Source: Paraspadella gotoi
Taxonomy: Eukaryota; Chaetognatha
DNA length: 64,000 bases
Assembly (NCBI GenBank): GCA_051294375.1
Contig: CM119263.1
Location: forward strand, 827,756-891,755
Direction: 5' to 3'
Made by a program: the position numbers and the translations under genes. Positions within the stretch are counted from its first letter, which is position 1; each line of letters starts with the position of its first letter. Of this stretch, positions 44,821-54,927 are shown one piece after another. Under the pieces are notes generated by a model. The model was not told where the DNA came from. It ran no database searches and saw only the letters and a program-made list of their open reading frames with translations.

Positions 44821-46510
44821 CGATAACAGCGGGTCTTATCGTAACGCGCCAAGCGATTGGTTATCTTGCGACGAAGTTCTGCGGTTGGGAAAGCAAAACG
44901 AGAACAAGGAACGAAAGTGATAATTGTCGAGTAGGGTGAGAGCTGAAAAAAAATAATAACAGACAAAGATGACATCTGGGGGCGACAAATATATTTTGAT
45001 ATTTCATTAAACGACTCCCATAATCCGGCGTTTCGCCACAGACTTCCTAACAAGAACGATGTTTCAAATCGAATTAGAAACCTAGGGCAGAAAATATTTT
45101 TAACCTTGTTGAGATATTCCAGAATACAACATTTTAAAATTTAGCTCTGCGATGATAGTAAAACAAGTAATTTAACTATTTTTTTAAAAAAATGTGAGAA
45201 AATGACAAAATTGACAAAGATCGAGCGAATGGAAGTTAAGGACGAGATTTCGATTATCAAACGAAGATCGAGTCGAGTTTTCAAATGATTTTGTCTCTCG
45301 ATCCGCTATCTTTTGTTTCGTATTTTCGATCTTTTGTTTCGTATTTTCGATCTCATTCATCCCGATTTCATACAACTAACACGATTATGCAATTTGAGAA
45401 AATATGTAACAGGTTTTTGTTAATAAATTTTGAAAAAAAGAAAATAAAGAACTATTTGTCCATCAAAAAAAAATGTAAAGATAATAAAGTTAATTACCAG
45501 GAAAAAAAAAAGAAAAAAAAATCCCGAATTTTTATGCGTCATCATAAGAGAAAATGACGCGACAGTCAGTTAATGACGTATCAGTCAGCAAAGTGTATCA
45601 GCAGGAAAGCAGTAGTGGCGATTAATGCCAAAGAGCAAGCTTTGACTTAAACTGGTAATCAAATAACCTTGGGGACGAATTCAGTGCAAATCGCGTTGAA
45701 AAAAACTAGAATTCAAATTATCTTTGAAGAATAATACTTTAAATGTGAACTTTTGGCTTCGTCTGATAATCCAATATCCATCGGGTCAACTTTTTTAAAT
45801 TAAAACAATTATTTGTACTTTTTTAAAATATTAGCAAGGTCGTAAAGTACGTACATCGAAAATATACTTATTTACGTAGTTTTTGATATTTTTGATAGTC
45901 GTACTGCTATAAACACTTGGACCTCTCAGAGTTTATTTTCTGCCATTTGGATTGTCAATCGAAAAATATCAAATTCGAAAATGCGAAATTGGATATTTGG
46001 ATATAATTCCGAGATCGACTTCGACAGGTAAAGTCAACAGCAAATAAAATATTATTTATGATAAATCATTAAATAGTTAGAAGAGAATTAAGACCAGGAA
46101 GGAACGAAAATCGCTATTTTGGCCTCTCAAGTAATTCGCGGCTTTCATGAGTCACGATACCGTCGATCATGAAAGGACATAAACAAGCGAACGACTGGCC
46201 ACAGCCACTGGTCAATCACCATCTCTACCCCTCAGATTCGCCACCATCACCACCGTCGATTCACACCCCCCCTGCAAAGCCCACCTCCCCCCTCCATCGC
46301 TGTCAATCGCGACCGATTTTCACTCTCACCCCGAAGGCAGGATTTGATGGAACCGAGATGGCATCGACATCGGTGCCATCCCCCGTCGCCCCACGACCTC
46401 GACGTGGACCCCGGCGACGCGGCGACGCGGCGACGCCATGGAGGGCGCGGGGGCGCGACGGAAGGTTGGGTGGCGTGAGAGGGTGTGAAGGAAATGTAAT
46501 GGATATAAGA

Positions 46511-46547
46511 GGGAAAGAAAGAAAGAGAGAAAGAAAGAAAGAAAGAG

Positions 46548-46618
<71 letters not shown>

Positions 46619-46624
46619 AAAAAA
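46511..46624. repeat. (GAAA)n microsatellite
   Basis: About 28 GAAA units with early GAGA interruptions; follows a GC-rich stretch. Confidence 0.97.
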
Positions 46625-46733
46625 TAAAAAGAGATCTTTCCAATAATGGATTGAGCACAGAATTGACTAAAAATGACCCTCGCGACTAAAAACGGCTCAA
46701 ATGACCAAAATGACCAAAATTGACCCAAATGGT

Positions 46734-46945
46734 CAAAAACGGAAATCATTTGACCAAAAAGAAGCTAAAAAAACGAGGCAGTGTTCTCCTTCACGACCCG
46801 ATCGCTTGGACCCTGACGACGGAGTAACGNNNNNNNNNNNNNNNNNNCAAAAACGGAAATCATTTGACCAAAAAGAAGCTAAAAAAAAAGGAGGCAGTGT
46901 TCCCCTTCGCGACCCGATCGCTTGGACCCTGACGACGGAGTAACG
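46734..46945. repeat. Direct repeat around an assembly gap
   Basis: 46734-46829 and 46848-46945 are almost the same ~97 bp (CAAAAACGGAAATCATTTGA ... GACGACGGAGTAACG), separated by 18 N. Most simply contig ends that should overlap. Confidence 0.95.
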
Positions 46946-47232
46946 AATTTTTTTTTTTGGGAGGAACATCTATATTTTGACCTTCTCTCTCACTCGCTCC
47001 TTTTTTGACCCTCCCGACCCTTGGATGTTTTAACGTCTTTTTTGACCTCCCCCCCTCGGCCCCTTCGGACCAGTTCATCCCCTCATCAACAGTTGCCTTG
47101 GGTCAATGAAAAAAAAAAGTCAAATGGCAAAACGGTGACTGGCAACCAATGGGGTCGATGGCAAGAGGTCGAAACCCGAAAAAAAATTTCAAGGATGGTC
47201 ACATTTTTTTTACCCCAGGGAAAAAGGACGTT

Positions 47233-47276
<44 letters not shown>

Positions 47277-47831
47277 AAGAGAGAGAAGAGAGAGAGACCC
47301 CCGAGCGACGAAATCTAATTAAACTCGATTCCATCAAAACGACGTTGAGTCTCTGAGCGACAAAAATTACAGCGCGTGAAATTTTTAAACCGAAAGAGAG
47401 TGAGAGAGAGAGAGAATTGACCGCGGTAGAAGTCAATAAAGTGCAAAAATATAATTAAATAAGAATAAGAATTATATAACGGAAGCTGAGGACGAATAAC
47501 ATCGCGCAAGATAATCTTTAAGAGAGAGAGAGAGAGAGAAGATGAGGACTAATTTTAGAGAGAGCTATTTGCATTTGTTAATTAATTAATTTCCATCTCA
47601 TTTTTTTTTTAACGTTAATATTTTAGAGCTATCCGCGTTTTCTGCGATTTTAAGTTCTAAAAGTAGGATTAATTCGACAACTTTATAACGTTATTCGTGA
47701 CCTAAAAAGGTTCATCTGAGTTGACGGTCAAGATCTCTCTTCCTCTCCGTTTTATTACCGAAGATTCAAAAGTGGATTAGGTACACTTTCTTGATGCCAA
47801 CCAACTCCCTTACCCCCTTCCTCTCACTCAC

Positions 47832-47903
47832 CCCCGAAGCGGGCCCGTCTCTCACGTTCGGCCTTCATCTCCTTAATCGGTGCATCCTGATCACGTGAAC
47901 CGT
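47832..47903 (-). CDS. Candidate exon of an unrecognised gene
   Basis: A C9 tract ending CTCAG precedes it and a consensus donor GGGG/GTGAGT follows; 72 nt, phase 1 on both sides. It reads GSRDQDAPIKEMKAERERRA then RFG, highly charged and probably helical. The frame stays open further upstream (QTQPQPQPLPPP), so the acceptor could lie earlier. It is downstream of the aldo-keto reductase stop, so it would be a separate minus-strand gene. Confidence 0.4.
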
Positions 47904-48461
47904 CTGAGGGGGGGGGGCAAGGGCTGCGGCTGCGGCTGAGTCTGGCGTCCTTGAGCGCGACCCGAAATTCGGCGAAAGAAAAATCCTTTTTCGTCCTCGA
48001 CTCGAAAAAATATAAATTATCGTCAATCGGTTATGGTGTTAGTGTTTTGATTTTTTTTACATTGTTTTTATTTCGTTTCTTGAGCGAGTTAAATTTTAAT
48101 TTTTTATTATCGATTTGAGCAAATATAAACAAACAAACGAAGCTAAAAATGTTTATTTTTTTTTTACTGAAACGGAAACAAATAAATGGTTACTTTGTTT
48201 TGAAACAGTCGACACGAACGGAAGAAGGAAAACACTTATTCGTATTTTAGTATTAAAAAAAACAAAGTGGAACACACGGTGAGCTGAAAACATGTATTAC
48301 CCGGGGCCGTCAACATTGCACTGGGAAGAGGCCAACTGGCGGGAGAAGAGGATGATGATGGGTTGAGCAAGGAGAAGAGGAAGAGCGAGGCGAGGAAGAG
48401 GAGATGGCGTGGGAGTTTAACCTTGGGAAGAAGAGCAGGGAAAATGACGTATGGAGAGAGA

Positions 48462-48499
<38 letters not shown>

Positions 48500-49562
48500 A
48501 TCTTTTTGGATCTCACTATTATACAATTCAGAATGAATCGTGTTTTGTTTAGATTAAGTCTTGAGCTAAAATTAAAATTTGTTAACTTTTATCATAACAG
48601 CGATTCGAAGACAATGAGTGTATTTATTCCTTCTATAAAAAATAATTATAACATCACACTTGAACTCGTTGAACTTTAAGAAAGTGATACAACCATTTAA
48701 ACTAAGATTTATATTATATTATATTATTAATTATAGGTGAGGTTTCCTGGTTTCCTATGGTCCTAAGGTATGCGTTAAAACAATATTATATTTTAATATC
48801 ATTTCAAATTTTCTATTTAAAATAAGGTTTTCAATTGAAACTATTCATCTCACTCTACTTAATTAAGATAAACTCGATAAGTCGTTTCGAAGCCTTCCGA
48901 AATCAACGAAATAGTTACGCCCACTGAATAATCCAAGCTTTTTGTTTTAAAGACATTAATTTGATAGTTGATAGCCAGGTGGCTTTATAATCAGTATTAA
49001 CTTGACAAAGGAACACTCTCTCTAGTAATTTTTTTTCTAACTAAACTGACATTAATAATGTCATTATTATTATATTATGACAGAATCTCAAACAATTAGG
49101 TAGTTTTTTTCAGTCTTATGTTATTTCCGACACTGTGGCTTAGCCCTCCCTAGCTAACTTAAGACTAAATAAATTAAATGTTAACTAAATTAAATTCTTG
49201 TTTTAACTATTTTCCTCGAGAAGTTTAATAGCAATTTTACCATGAAATTTCAATAGCCTAAAATAAAAACATTATCTATTGCAAAATTCCGCAGTGCAAA
49301 TTGCAATTATTCAAAGACAATCGATTTTGAACATGTTGAACATATAAAAAACTACCAGGAATGAAACGAAAAGCACCATGCTTCGAAGATCACATTCAGG
49401 GGATCAAAGATCACGTTCAGGGGATCAAAGATCACGTTCAGGGGATGAAAAAGTATTACAGAAATTCATTGAATCGTAAAAGAAACTAATATAGGTTTAG
49501 AACACGAGCAGAACTTTTTGATAACATTTTTTGTATTGTACACAGACAGTCTTAACCGATGT

Positions 49563-49960
49563 TGGCCCTATTTTCCCAAAGCGACCCTTTTCATCCTAAA
49601 TTTGGAATTAAATGAGTTTAATTAAGTTTAAATATTAGGTTAAAGGTTAAGGTTAAGAATTATATTATTTTTTTTTTAGGAAAAACAGTTTTTAATAGTC
49701 GTTCTTTGACTATTAAAAACTGTTTTTCCAGAAAATTCCTAAAAATACAACGAAACGAAAGCAAAATCAATACAATAATAATATTAAAAATTAGGGTTTA
49801 AGATTAAGTTAATAATTAGGGTTAGGAATTCGTGTTAAAAAATAGTGTTTAGAGGTTTAAGGTTTGGGAAAAATAATAAGATTTAGGGTTGAGGTTAAGA
49901 ATTAGGGTTTGGGAATAAGTTTTAACAAAGATTGAGATTAAAATTTAGTCCTAGGTTTAA
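49563..49960 (-). repeat. Dispersed repeat with telomere-like tract, copy 4
   Basis: Begins GGCCCTATTTTCCCAAAGCG, then CATCCTAAATTTGGAATTAA and a long TTAGGGTT / GGTTAAGG tract. A perfect 22-bp hairpin interrupts it at 49679-49729. Confidence 0.75.
49679..49729. repeat. Perfect 22-bp hairpin
   Basis: Arms 49679-49700 and 49708-49729 (GGAAAAACAGTTTTTAATAG...) are exact reverse complements around the 7-nt loop GTTCTTT. Confidence 0.97.
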
Positions 49961-50129
49961 GGAACAAAAATTGGGTGCTTTAGGAAAAGAGAGTCCACAT
50001 TTCTACGTTATTCCTAATTTTTTAACCTAAACTTTTTGTCTTATCATTTATCTAATTTCCCCTCATCTCTCTATCCTTTTTTACTATCCGATCCTATCCT
50101 TTTTCCTTCACTCGGCCGCCGGCTCTTCT

Positions 50130-50495
50130 GATTCCTCTCTAATCTCTTCTTCTTCTCTTCTGCTTCTTATTCTTCTCTAATATTTTTCTTCTTCTCTTCT
50201 GCTTCTTCTTCTCTAATCTTTTTCTTCTGCCTCCCTCTCTAATCTCTTCTTCTACTCTTCGGCTTCTTCTTCTCTAATCTTTTTCTTCTGCCTCCCTCTC
50301 TAATCTCTTCTTCTTCTGCCTTTTCTTCTTCTCTAATCCTTTTCTTCTGCCTCCCTCTCTAATCTCTTCTTCTTCTGCCTTTTCTTCTTCTCTAATCCTT
50401 TTCTTCTGCCTCCCTCTCTAATCTCTTCTTCTCCTCTTCTTCTTCTTCTCTAATCTTTTTCTTCTGCCTCCCTCTCTAATCTCTTCTTCTGCAAT
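50130..50495. repeat. Pyrimidine-rich minisatellite covering a stop codon
   Basis: Units of CTCTAATCTTTTTCTTCTGC plus CTCCCTCTCTAATCTCTTCT recur about six times. The last unit encodes RLEREAEEKD and the stop of the aldo-keto reductase on the minus strand. Confidence 0.92.
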
Positions 50496-50663
50496 TCCTC
50501 TTTTTTCTCTTTGCATTTTTGGTAAAACTTGACGCGATCCTCCCCGACCCAGTCGCGCTTCTCCAACGCCCCGAACACACCCAGGATTTCCTCCATGGCC
50601 GACTTTTCCTGCGGCCAGAGGTTCTGCTGGATCATCTTCAACTGTTTCTTGAGGGCGTCGAGA
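50450..50663 (-). CDS. Aldo-keto reductase exon A6 (C-terminus)
   Basis: Acceptor GACATTTCAAAG, 1+213 nt including the stop. LDALKKQLKMIQQNLWPQEK then SAMEEILGVFGALEKRDW is the helical C-terminus of the family. The following tail (KEKKEELQKKRLEREAEEKD) is Lys/Glu-rich, likely coiled coil, and is encoded by the first units of the adjacent minisatellite. Confidence 0.88.
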
Positions 50664-53600
50664 CTTTGAAATGTCCGAAGTGGATTGTGGCGCGAGAGGA
50701 GTCAGGAAAAGAGGAAAACAATTGAGATGAAATGAAAGGACAAATGTAGTAAGAATTTATACTAAAAAGTATAACAACATATTAAAGATCCATTATTTCC
50801 CTCATACGCTCTTTATTCTGAACAATCTTAAAATAACCTGCCAATCAATTAAACGTAATAATTAATAAATAATAATTTGCAACCTCTAAGCAACCAGCTC
50901 ATATTATGAGTCATAAGCGCCCTTATCACAGCAACCCAACAATTCAAAACCAAGCAACCCCATCGCCAATCAATCCAAGCAAATCTCATTCATCCTCAAC
51001 CTTTGCCCCCCCCCCCTCGCCCTTACGTGTTGCACATGAAGAGCGTCGTCGCTGGTTCTGGTTGCGACAGCGCGAAATGCGTCGCCAACTTCACGATGTC
51101 CACCGATTTTTCCTCGCAGATTTTCGCCGCCGCCGCCGCCGCCTCCTTGAGCGCATCGCCCGCCGGGTGGAAATTCGGGGCGCCCTTCGCGCTGAGGAGA
51201 CCCATGGCGACGGGGGATGCGGAGACGAAGCCGACGTCGTTGTCCTTTTGGATACGAAATTTTATATTTTTTTTTCCCTAATTTTTTTTTTTTTTTTTTT
51301 ATTAAAAAACAAATAAAAAACCTTTTTTAACAAAAAAAGGAAGTTAAAAAGTTCATCGACCTAAATTCAATTCGATTCAAATTAAAAGAAATTCGCAATA
51401 GGGAGAAACAAAAAAAATTGGTAAATCACGAAAAAAATAAAACAATAATTTAAAAATAAAACAATTGAGCCACAATTGAACACAAGCCCCTCCCCAACCC
51501 CCTAATCAGCTCATCACCTCGAAGAACTGTGCATAGTCTTTAGCGCTGGTGTCGTTGAGTGTGCAGTGACAGGGCGACAGAACCACATCGATCTTTATGT
51601 CCGAATTGGCGACGACTTCCTTGACCGCCTCCAGATCGTAGCCCGTCACTCCGATGAACCGCAGCTTCCCCTCCGCCTTCAGACGCTGCAGAGCGGGCAG
51701 CGTCTCTCTGTACAGGATTGACTTGTCCTCCACGAAGTCGACATCTTGAATCTGGAGTGGGAGTCGGGGTTGAAACGTGAGCGGGATGGGGGAGTGTTTG
51801 ATTGGAGATTTGGGGACGCCCGATAACTTGGTCGAAAAAAGCAATACTCCCGTCAAGCTTTCGTTGCTTGCATTGTAGTCAGGAATTAAGAGTACAAGCA
51901 GTTGTGGCCGAGTGGTTAAGGCGACTGACTAGAAATCAGTTACGGTCTCCGTGCACAGGTTCGAATCCTGTCAACTGCGATGTTTCTTTTTTGATACGGT
52001 TCTACATGGTGACAATTTTACAAGCGCCGGAAGAAATACGCTGTCATTTTCAAACCAGTGGTTATTTCCTTGATTTTAAAATTTAGTTGAGTAGAAAATA
52101 CTAAAACTATTTATGTGTTAAAAATTTATATTGATCAGTTAAGATATGCTTTGACAATGAGTGGAGAAAGTTGGCTTGTCAACTTTTTTCCAACTCACTG
52201 TTTTTAAATTCTTTTTTTTTTTTTACTTTTAAAACTTTTTTAAAAAGTATTTATTAAAATATTAACAATATTAATATCCTCAGAAAGCCCTTAAAAATAT
52301 GAAGAGAATTAATATACTTACAAATTCTGTAGTATAAAATTTAACTGGCCCAGCTTTAATTTAATTAGGATATTCAAAAATGAGACATCTTTTTAAAAAT
52401 CAATAGCTAGAGAGTAAATTTATATATTTTTATCAAATTGTGATTGGCTATCTTAAATCTTTTTTTCTCAGGCTCTTTCATAATACTTATATAAATAATA
52501 ATATTTTTTGTTATAATAATTTAAACAGGTCATATATTTTTAAAAAAGATTTAAAATTTTAATAAATTCACTTTTAACACTCTTAATTGAACCAAGGCTG
52601 GGCAGCTTACTTTTTATGTTAGAGCTTTCGTAAGTATATCAATCTCTTCATATTTTTAAGGGCTTTCTGAGGATATTAATATTGTTAATATTTTAATAAA
52701 TACTTTGTTTAAAAAAGTTCTAAAAGTTTAAAAAAAAAAATTGAATTAAAAAACAGTAAGTTGGAAAATGAACCCGATTTGACAAGCCAACTTTCTCCAC
52801 TCATTGTTAAGGCATATCTTAACTGATCAATATAAAAGTTTAACATATAAATAGTTTTAGTATTTTCTACTTAACTAATTTTTAAAATCAATGAAATAAC
52901 ACTGGTTTGCAAATGACAGCATATTTCTACCGGCGCTTTTAAAATTTGTCACCATGTAGGTATTTTTTTTTTCATCAGCTTCTAACAGTAATGAAAAAAA
53001 ACTATTCCGGCCTGGGATCGAACTAGGGACCTTGCGCTAATCAGGTGGTCGTGACAATCGCTATATTAAGAGAACTACTGATTTACTTTTATGAAATTGG
53101 TACACACCAATATAAAAATTATCCATTCATTTAATAAATAAGCTATCTGACTTTGGACAGGCTTTGGTGGTTTAAGGCCTCCATCACTCTTACAAGATAA
53201 TAACATAGCAGGTCCCTGCAAGCTTTCAATCAAGACTCTCTCACAGTCTCGTTTATTCACTCCCAGAGTACCTGGCTTCCCTATCATGAAGTGGTATAAT
53301 ATTTCAAAGAATGTTTCAATTGTATGAAAAGACCACTCCTTAAGTATTAGATCGGGGAATACTTATTGTACTCCGCACTAGCATCAAAATACAAGGAGCT
53401 GAATTTTATGAAATTGGTACAACCAATATAAAAATTATCCATTCATTTAATAAATAAGCTACTTGCCCCTGACTTTGGACAGGCTTTGGTGGTTTAAGGC
53501 CTCCATCACTCTTACAGAATAATAACATAGCAGGTCCCTGCAAGCTTTCAATCAAGACTCTCTCACAGTCTCGTTTATTCACTCCCAGAGTACCTGGCTT

Positions 53601-54927
53601 CCCTATCAATGAAGTGGTATAATATTTCAAAGAATGTTTCAATTGTATGAAAAGACAACATGTATGAAAAGACGCACATGTATGAAAAGACCACATTATT
53701 TACATACATTTTCTTTGACATTGTATCATCTGTGAAAAAAATGACCAAAAAAAATGATAAAATGAAGCAATAAGGACTCAAACTCAATTGTCCCTCTTGC
53801 TGTCAACTAGAATGTCAGTCGCAATTTAAAATGTATTACCAATTTATAAATTACTTCTTGTTGTTTACTATTCATTAAAAAGCTGTCAAAGTTTACACTG
53901 TCGTTAACTGACCCAAACTACTTGATTGACAAACCTGAACGACGTCGATGAATTCGAGTTGAAGTCTGTCCAGCGACGCGTTGACCGACTCTTCCGTCTT
54001 CTCGCCAGAGTAGTCGTACATTTTCAAAACGTCGGGAGAATATTTACCCACTTTTGTTGTCACGATGTATGCCTGGCGCGGGACGTCTTTCAAAGCCTGA
54101 ACACAATTGATAGGGGATGGAGTACGATAGTTAAGCCCCCTTTTCGCCTTATTTCCCAAAAACGGCCCATTTTATAGTAAATTAAAGATTAGTTTATAAA
54201 TATAAAAATATATTTAGGTTAAATATTAAGATTAAAATCAAATTTTGGGAAAATCTAACAAGAAGGGGGAACTCTCAGAAAAGAGAGCCTATTTTTCAAT
54301 GGTTAATGGTGAATTAAAGGACGTGACCTCACCTGACCCAAAACTTGCTCGGCGCGGCCAAAGTTAAAGAAGGGAGCGCAGTCGAGATAGTTGATCCCCT
54401 GGCGGACGGCCTCGTGGACGATCTTGATGTGATCCTCGACGGTGATGCCGCGGAAGATGGCGCCGAGTTGCGCGCATCCTAGCGGGACAAACAAGAGACC
54501 ATCTTGACATTTAGACTTTAGAGTACGTCGTTTAAAAAAGTCGTTTTCCTCAGTAGCTGCGGAACAGCGAGTCGCCCTCAAAAATATTACGAATGAAGAC
54601 ATAAAAATAAAATGAGGTAACCAGTGACCCTTTACTACTTGACCATTCCACTGGCCCTGATATTATTTATCTATGTAAATAAAGCCGGCAAATAACCCCA
54701 ACGTTCAGCACCGAAAGGCAACAGAAAACATTTTAACTAACCTCGCCCCCATCCCCCCCCAAAACCCCGCCGACAACCAAATTCTGTTTAAAACAAATTT
54801 GGTCACGAAATCTAGACAAACCTAATCCCAGAAAGGAGACATTGAGGCCCGTTTTGCCCAAAGGGTGATACTGCATCTTGTTTACGCTCTCCTCGTTGTG
54901 AAACCAATCCACGAACGTTTTCGGCAT
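50450..54927 (-). CDS. Aldo-keto reductase, L-galactose dehydrogenase type, complete, 6 exons
   Basis: Seen: exons 54822-54927, 54333-54478, 53935-54096, 51518-51751, 51027-51244 and 50450-50663 join with perfect phases into 1080 nt (359 aa). Order: strand-1 motif VSFLGLGCAQLG (residues 30-41), INYLDCAPFF (64-73), YIVTTKVGKY (94-103), RLQLEFIDVV (near 127-137), LRFIGVTGYDLEAV, VGFVSASPVAMGLL, and a charged C-terminal tail. Family knowledge: these NADP(H)-binding TIM-barrel enzymes oxidise or reduce sugars and aldehydes in the cytosol, using a D-Y-K-H tetrad. Here D68 and K99 are kept, but the Tyr position is F73 and the His position is Q140, so normal catalysis is doubtful. Start chosen at the first in-frame Met; M18 is possible. 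The last codons and the stop lie in a minisatellite. A tRNA gene and a foldback element sit in intron 3. Confidence 0.93.
51027..51244 (-). CDS. Aldo-keto reductase exon A5
   Basis: Acceptor GTATCCAAAAG, donor AACAC/GTAAGG, 216+2 nt. DNDVGFVSASPVAMGLLSAK then GAPNFHPAG matches the family's GVGVISASPLAMGLL...P-x-W-H-P-A segment. A short Ala run follows, then KLATHFALSQPEPATTLFMC. Confidence 0.92.
51518..51751 (-). CDS. Aldo-keto reductase exon A4
   Basis: Acceptor CCACTCCAG, donor TTCGAG/GTGATG, 78 codons, phase 0 on both sides. IQDVDFVED replaces the usual HxHD-type segment. TLPALQRLKAEGKLRFIGVT then GYDLEAV is diagnostic of the family. DVVLSPCHCTLND corresponds to the DVILSYCHY segment of plant and insect L-galactose dehydrogenases. 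Confidence 0.92.
51898..51979 (+). tRNA. tRNA-Ser (anticodon AGA)
   Basis: 82 nt. Acceptor arm GCAGTTG pairs with CAACTGC (51972-51978), discriminator G. D-arm carries A-box TGGCCGAGTGG. Anticodon stem ACTGA/TCAGT encloses CTAGAAA, with AGA at 51931-51933. Variable arm is long, as in class II serine tRNAs. T-arm carries B-box GGTTCGAATCC. No intron and no CCA encoded. It lies in intron 3 of the aldo-keto reductase, on the opposite strand. Internal Pol III promoters look intact, so it is probably functional. Confidence 0.97.
52002..52959. mobile_element. Second foldback element, ~330-bp arms
   Basis: Ends CTACATGGTGACAATTTTAC and, read inward from the right, CTACATGGTGACAAATTTTA. Arms run about 52002-52335 and 52622-52959 around a ~290-bp AT-rich loop. 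There is no ORF and no clear target duplication. It starts 22 bp downstream of the tRNA-Ser gene. Different sequence from the element at 32190. Confidence 0.9.
52985..53080 (-). mobile_element. tRNA-like SINE fragment
   Basis: Reverse complement has TATAGCGATTGTCACGACC and B-box AGTTCGATCCC, ending in GGCCGG. It sits just past the right end of the foldback element. Confidence 0.5.
53091..53330 (+). repeat. Interspersed repeat family R2, tandem copy a
   Basis: About 240 bp starting ATGAAATTGGTACACACCAA, with TGGTTTAAGGCCTCCATCAC and ACTCCCAGAGTACCTGGCTT. Repeats almost identically at 53408-53647; older relatives at 11430-11690 and, reversed, 1765-1880. Confidence 0.9.
53408..53647 (+). repeat. 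Interspersed repeat family R2, tandem copy b
   Basis: Near-identical to 53091-53330 with a few single-base changes. The minus strand is open over most of it, but the ORF has no recognisable domain. Confidence 0.9.
53935..54096 (-). CDS. Aldo-keto reductase exon A3
   Basis: Acceptor ATTGTGTTCAG, donor GTTCAG/GTTTGT, exactly 54 codons. VPRQAYIVTTKVGKY keeps the catalytic Lys; SVNASLDRLQLEFIDVVQ is the typical S-L-x-R-L-x-x-D/E-Y/F-I/V-D segment. Confidence 0.92.
54137..54260 (-). repeat. Dispersed repeat with telomere-like tract, copy 5
   Basis: CGCCTTATTTCCCAAAAACG, then a short TTTAGGTTAAATATTAAG tract. It lies in intron 2 of the aldo-keto reductase. Confidence 0.6.
54333..54478 (-). CDS. 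Aldo-keto reductase exon A2
   Basis: Acceptor TTTGTCCCGCTAG, donor GGTCAG/GTGAGG, 2+144 nt. Carries GCAQLGAIFRGITVED, HEAVRQGINYLD and CAPFFNFGRAEQVLGQ. The last stretch corresponds to DTSPYYGxxxSExxLG in active relatives; the catalytic Tyr is Phe here. Confidence 0.92.
54822..54927 (-). CDS. Aldo-keto reductase exon A1 (start)
   Basis: Begins with MPKTFVDWFHNEESVNKM and includes YHPLGKTGLNVSFLGL, the conserved N-terminal strand of the family. Donor GGATTAG/GTTTGT, exit phase 1. The stretch before Met18 is longer than usual for the family. Confidence 0.88.

Larger units (their letters stand above)
40085..47830. other. Low-complexity region with isolated GC-rich open segments
   Basis: 40305-40560 has a long plus frame without Met (SDRSENWVGGELPRIEELRN...) and open minus frames; no clean splice pair. 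44170-44300 has two CCAAT-type boxes. 46170-46500 is GC-rich and open on both strands. The rest is (GA)n, (CTTT)n and AT-rich DNA. Confidence 0.45.
47904..50130. other. Intergenic, AT-rich
   Basis: Holds (GA)n at 48452-48495, a 22-bp triplet AAGATCACGTTCAGGGGATC at 49385-49448, and dispersed-repeat copy 4. No exon seen. Confidence 0.6.

Noticed and set aside
46169-46627. 152-codon plus-strand ORF rich in Pro and Arg
   Set aside because: Second half is (GAAA)n; first half is open on both strands and has no supporting signals.
53406-53696. Protein gene LIGKPGTLGVNKRDCERVLI
   Set aside because: It lies in the interspersed R2 repeat, is broken in other copies, and shows no known transposon domain.
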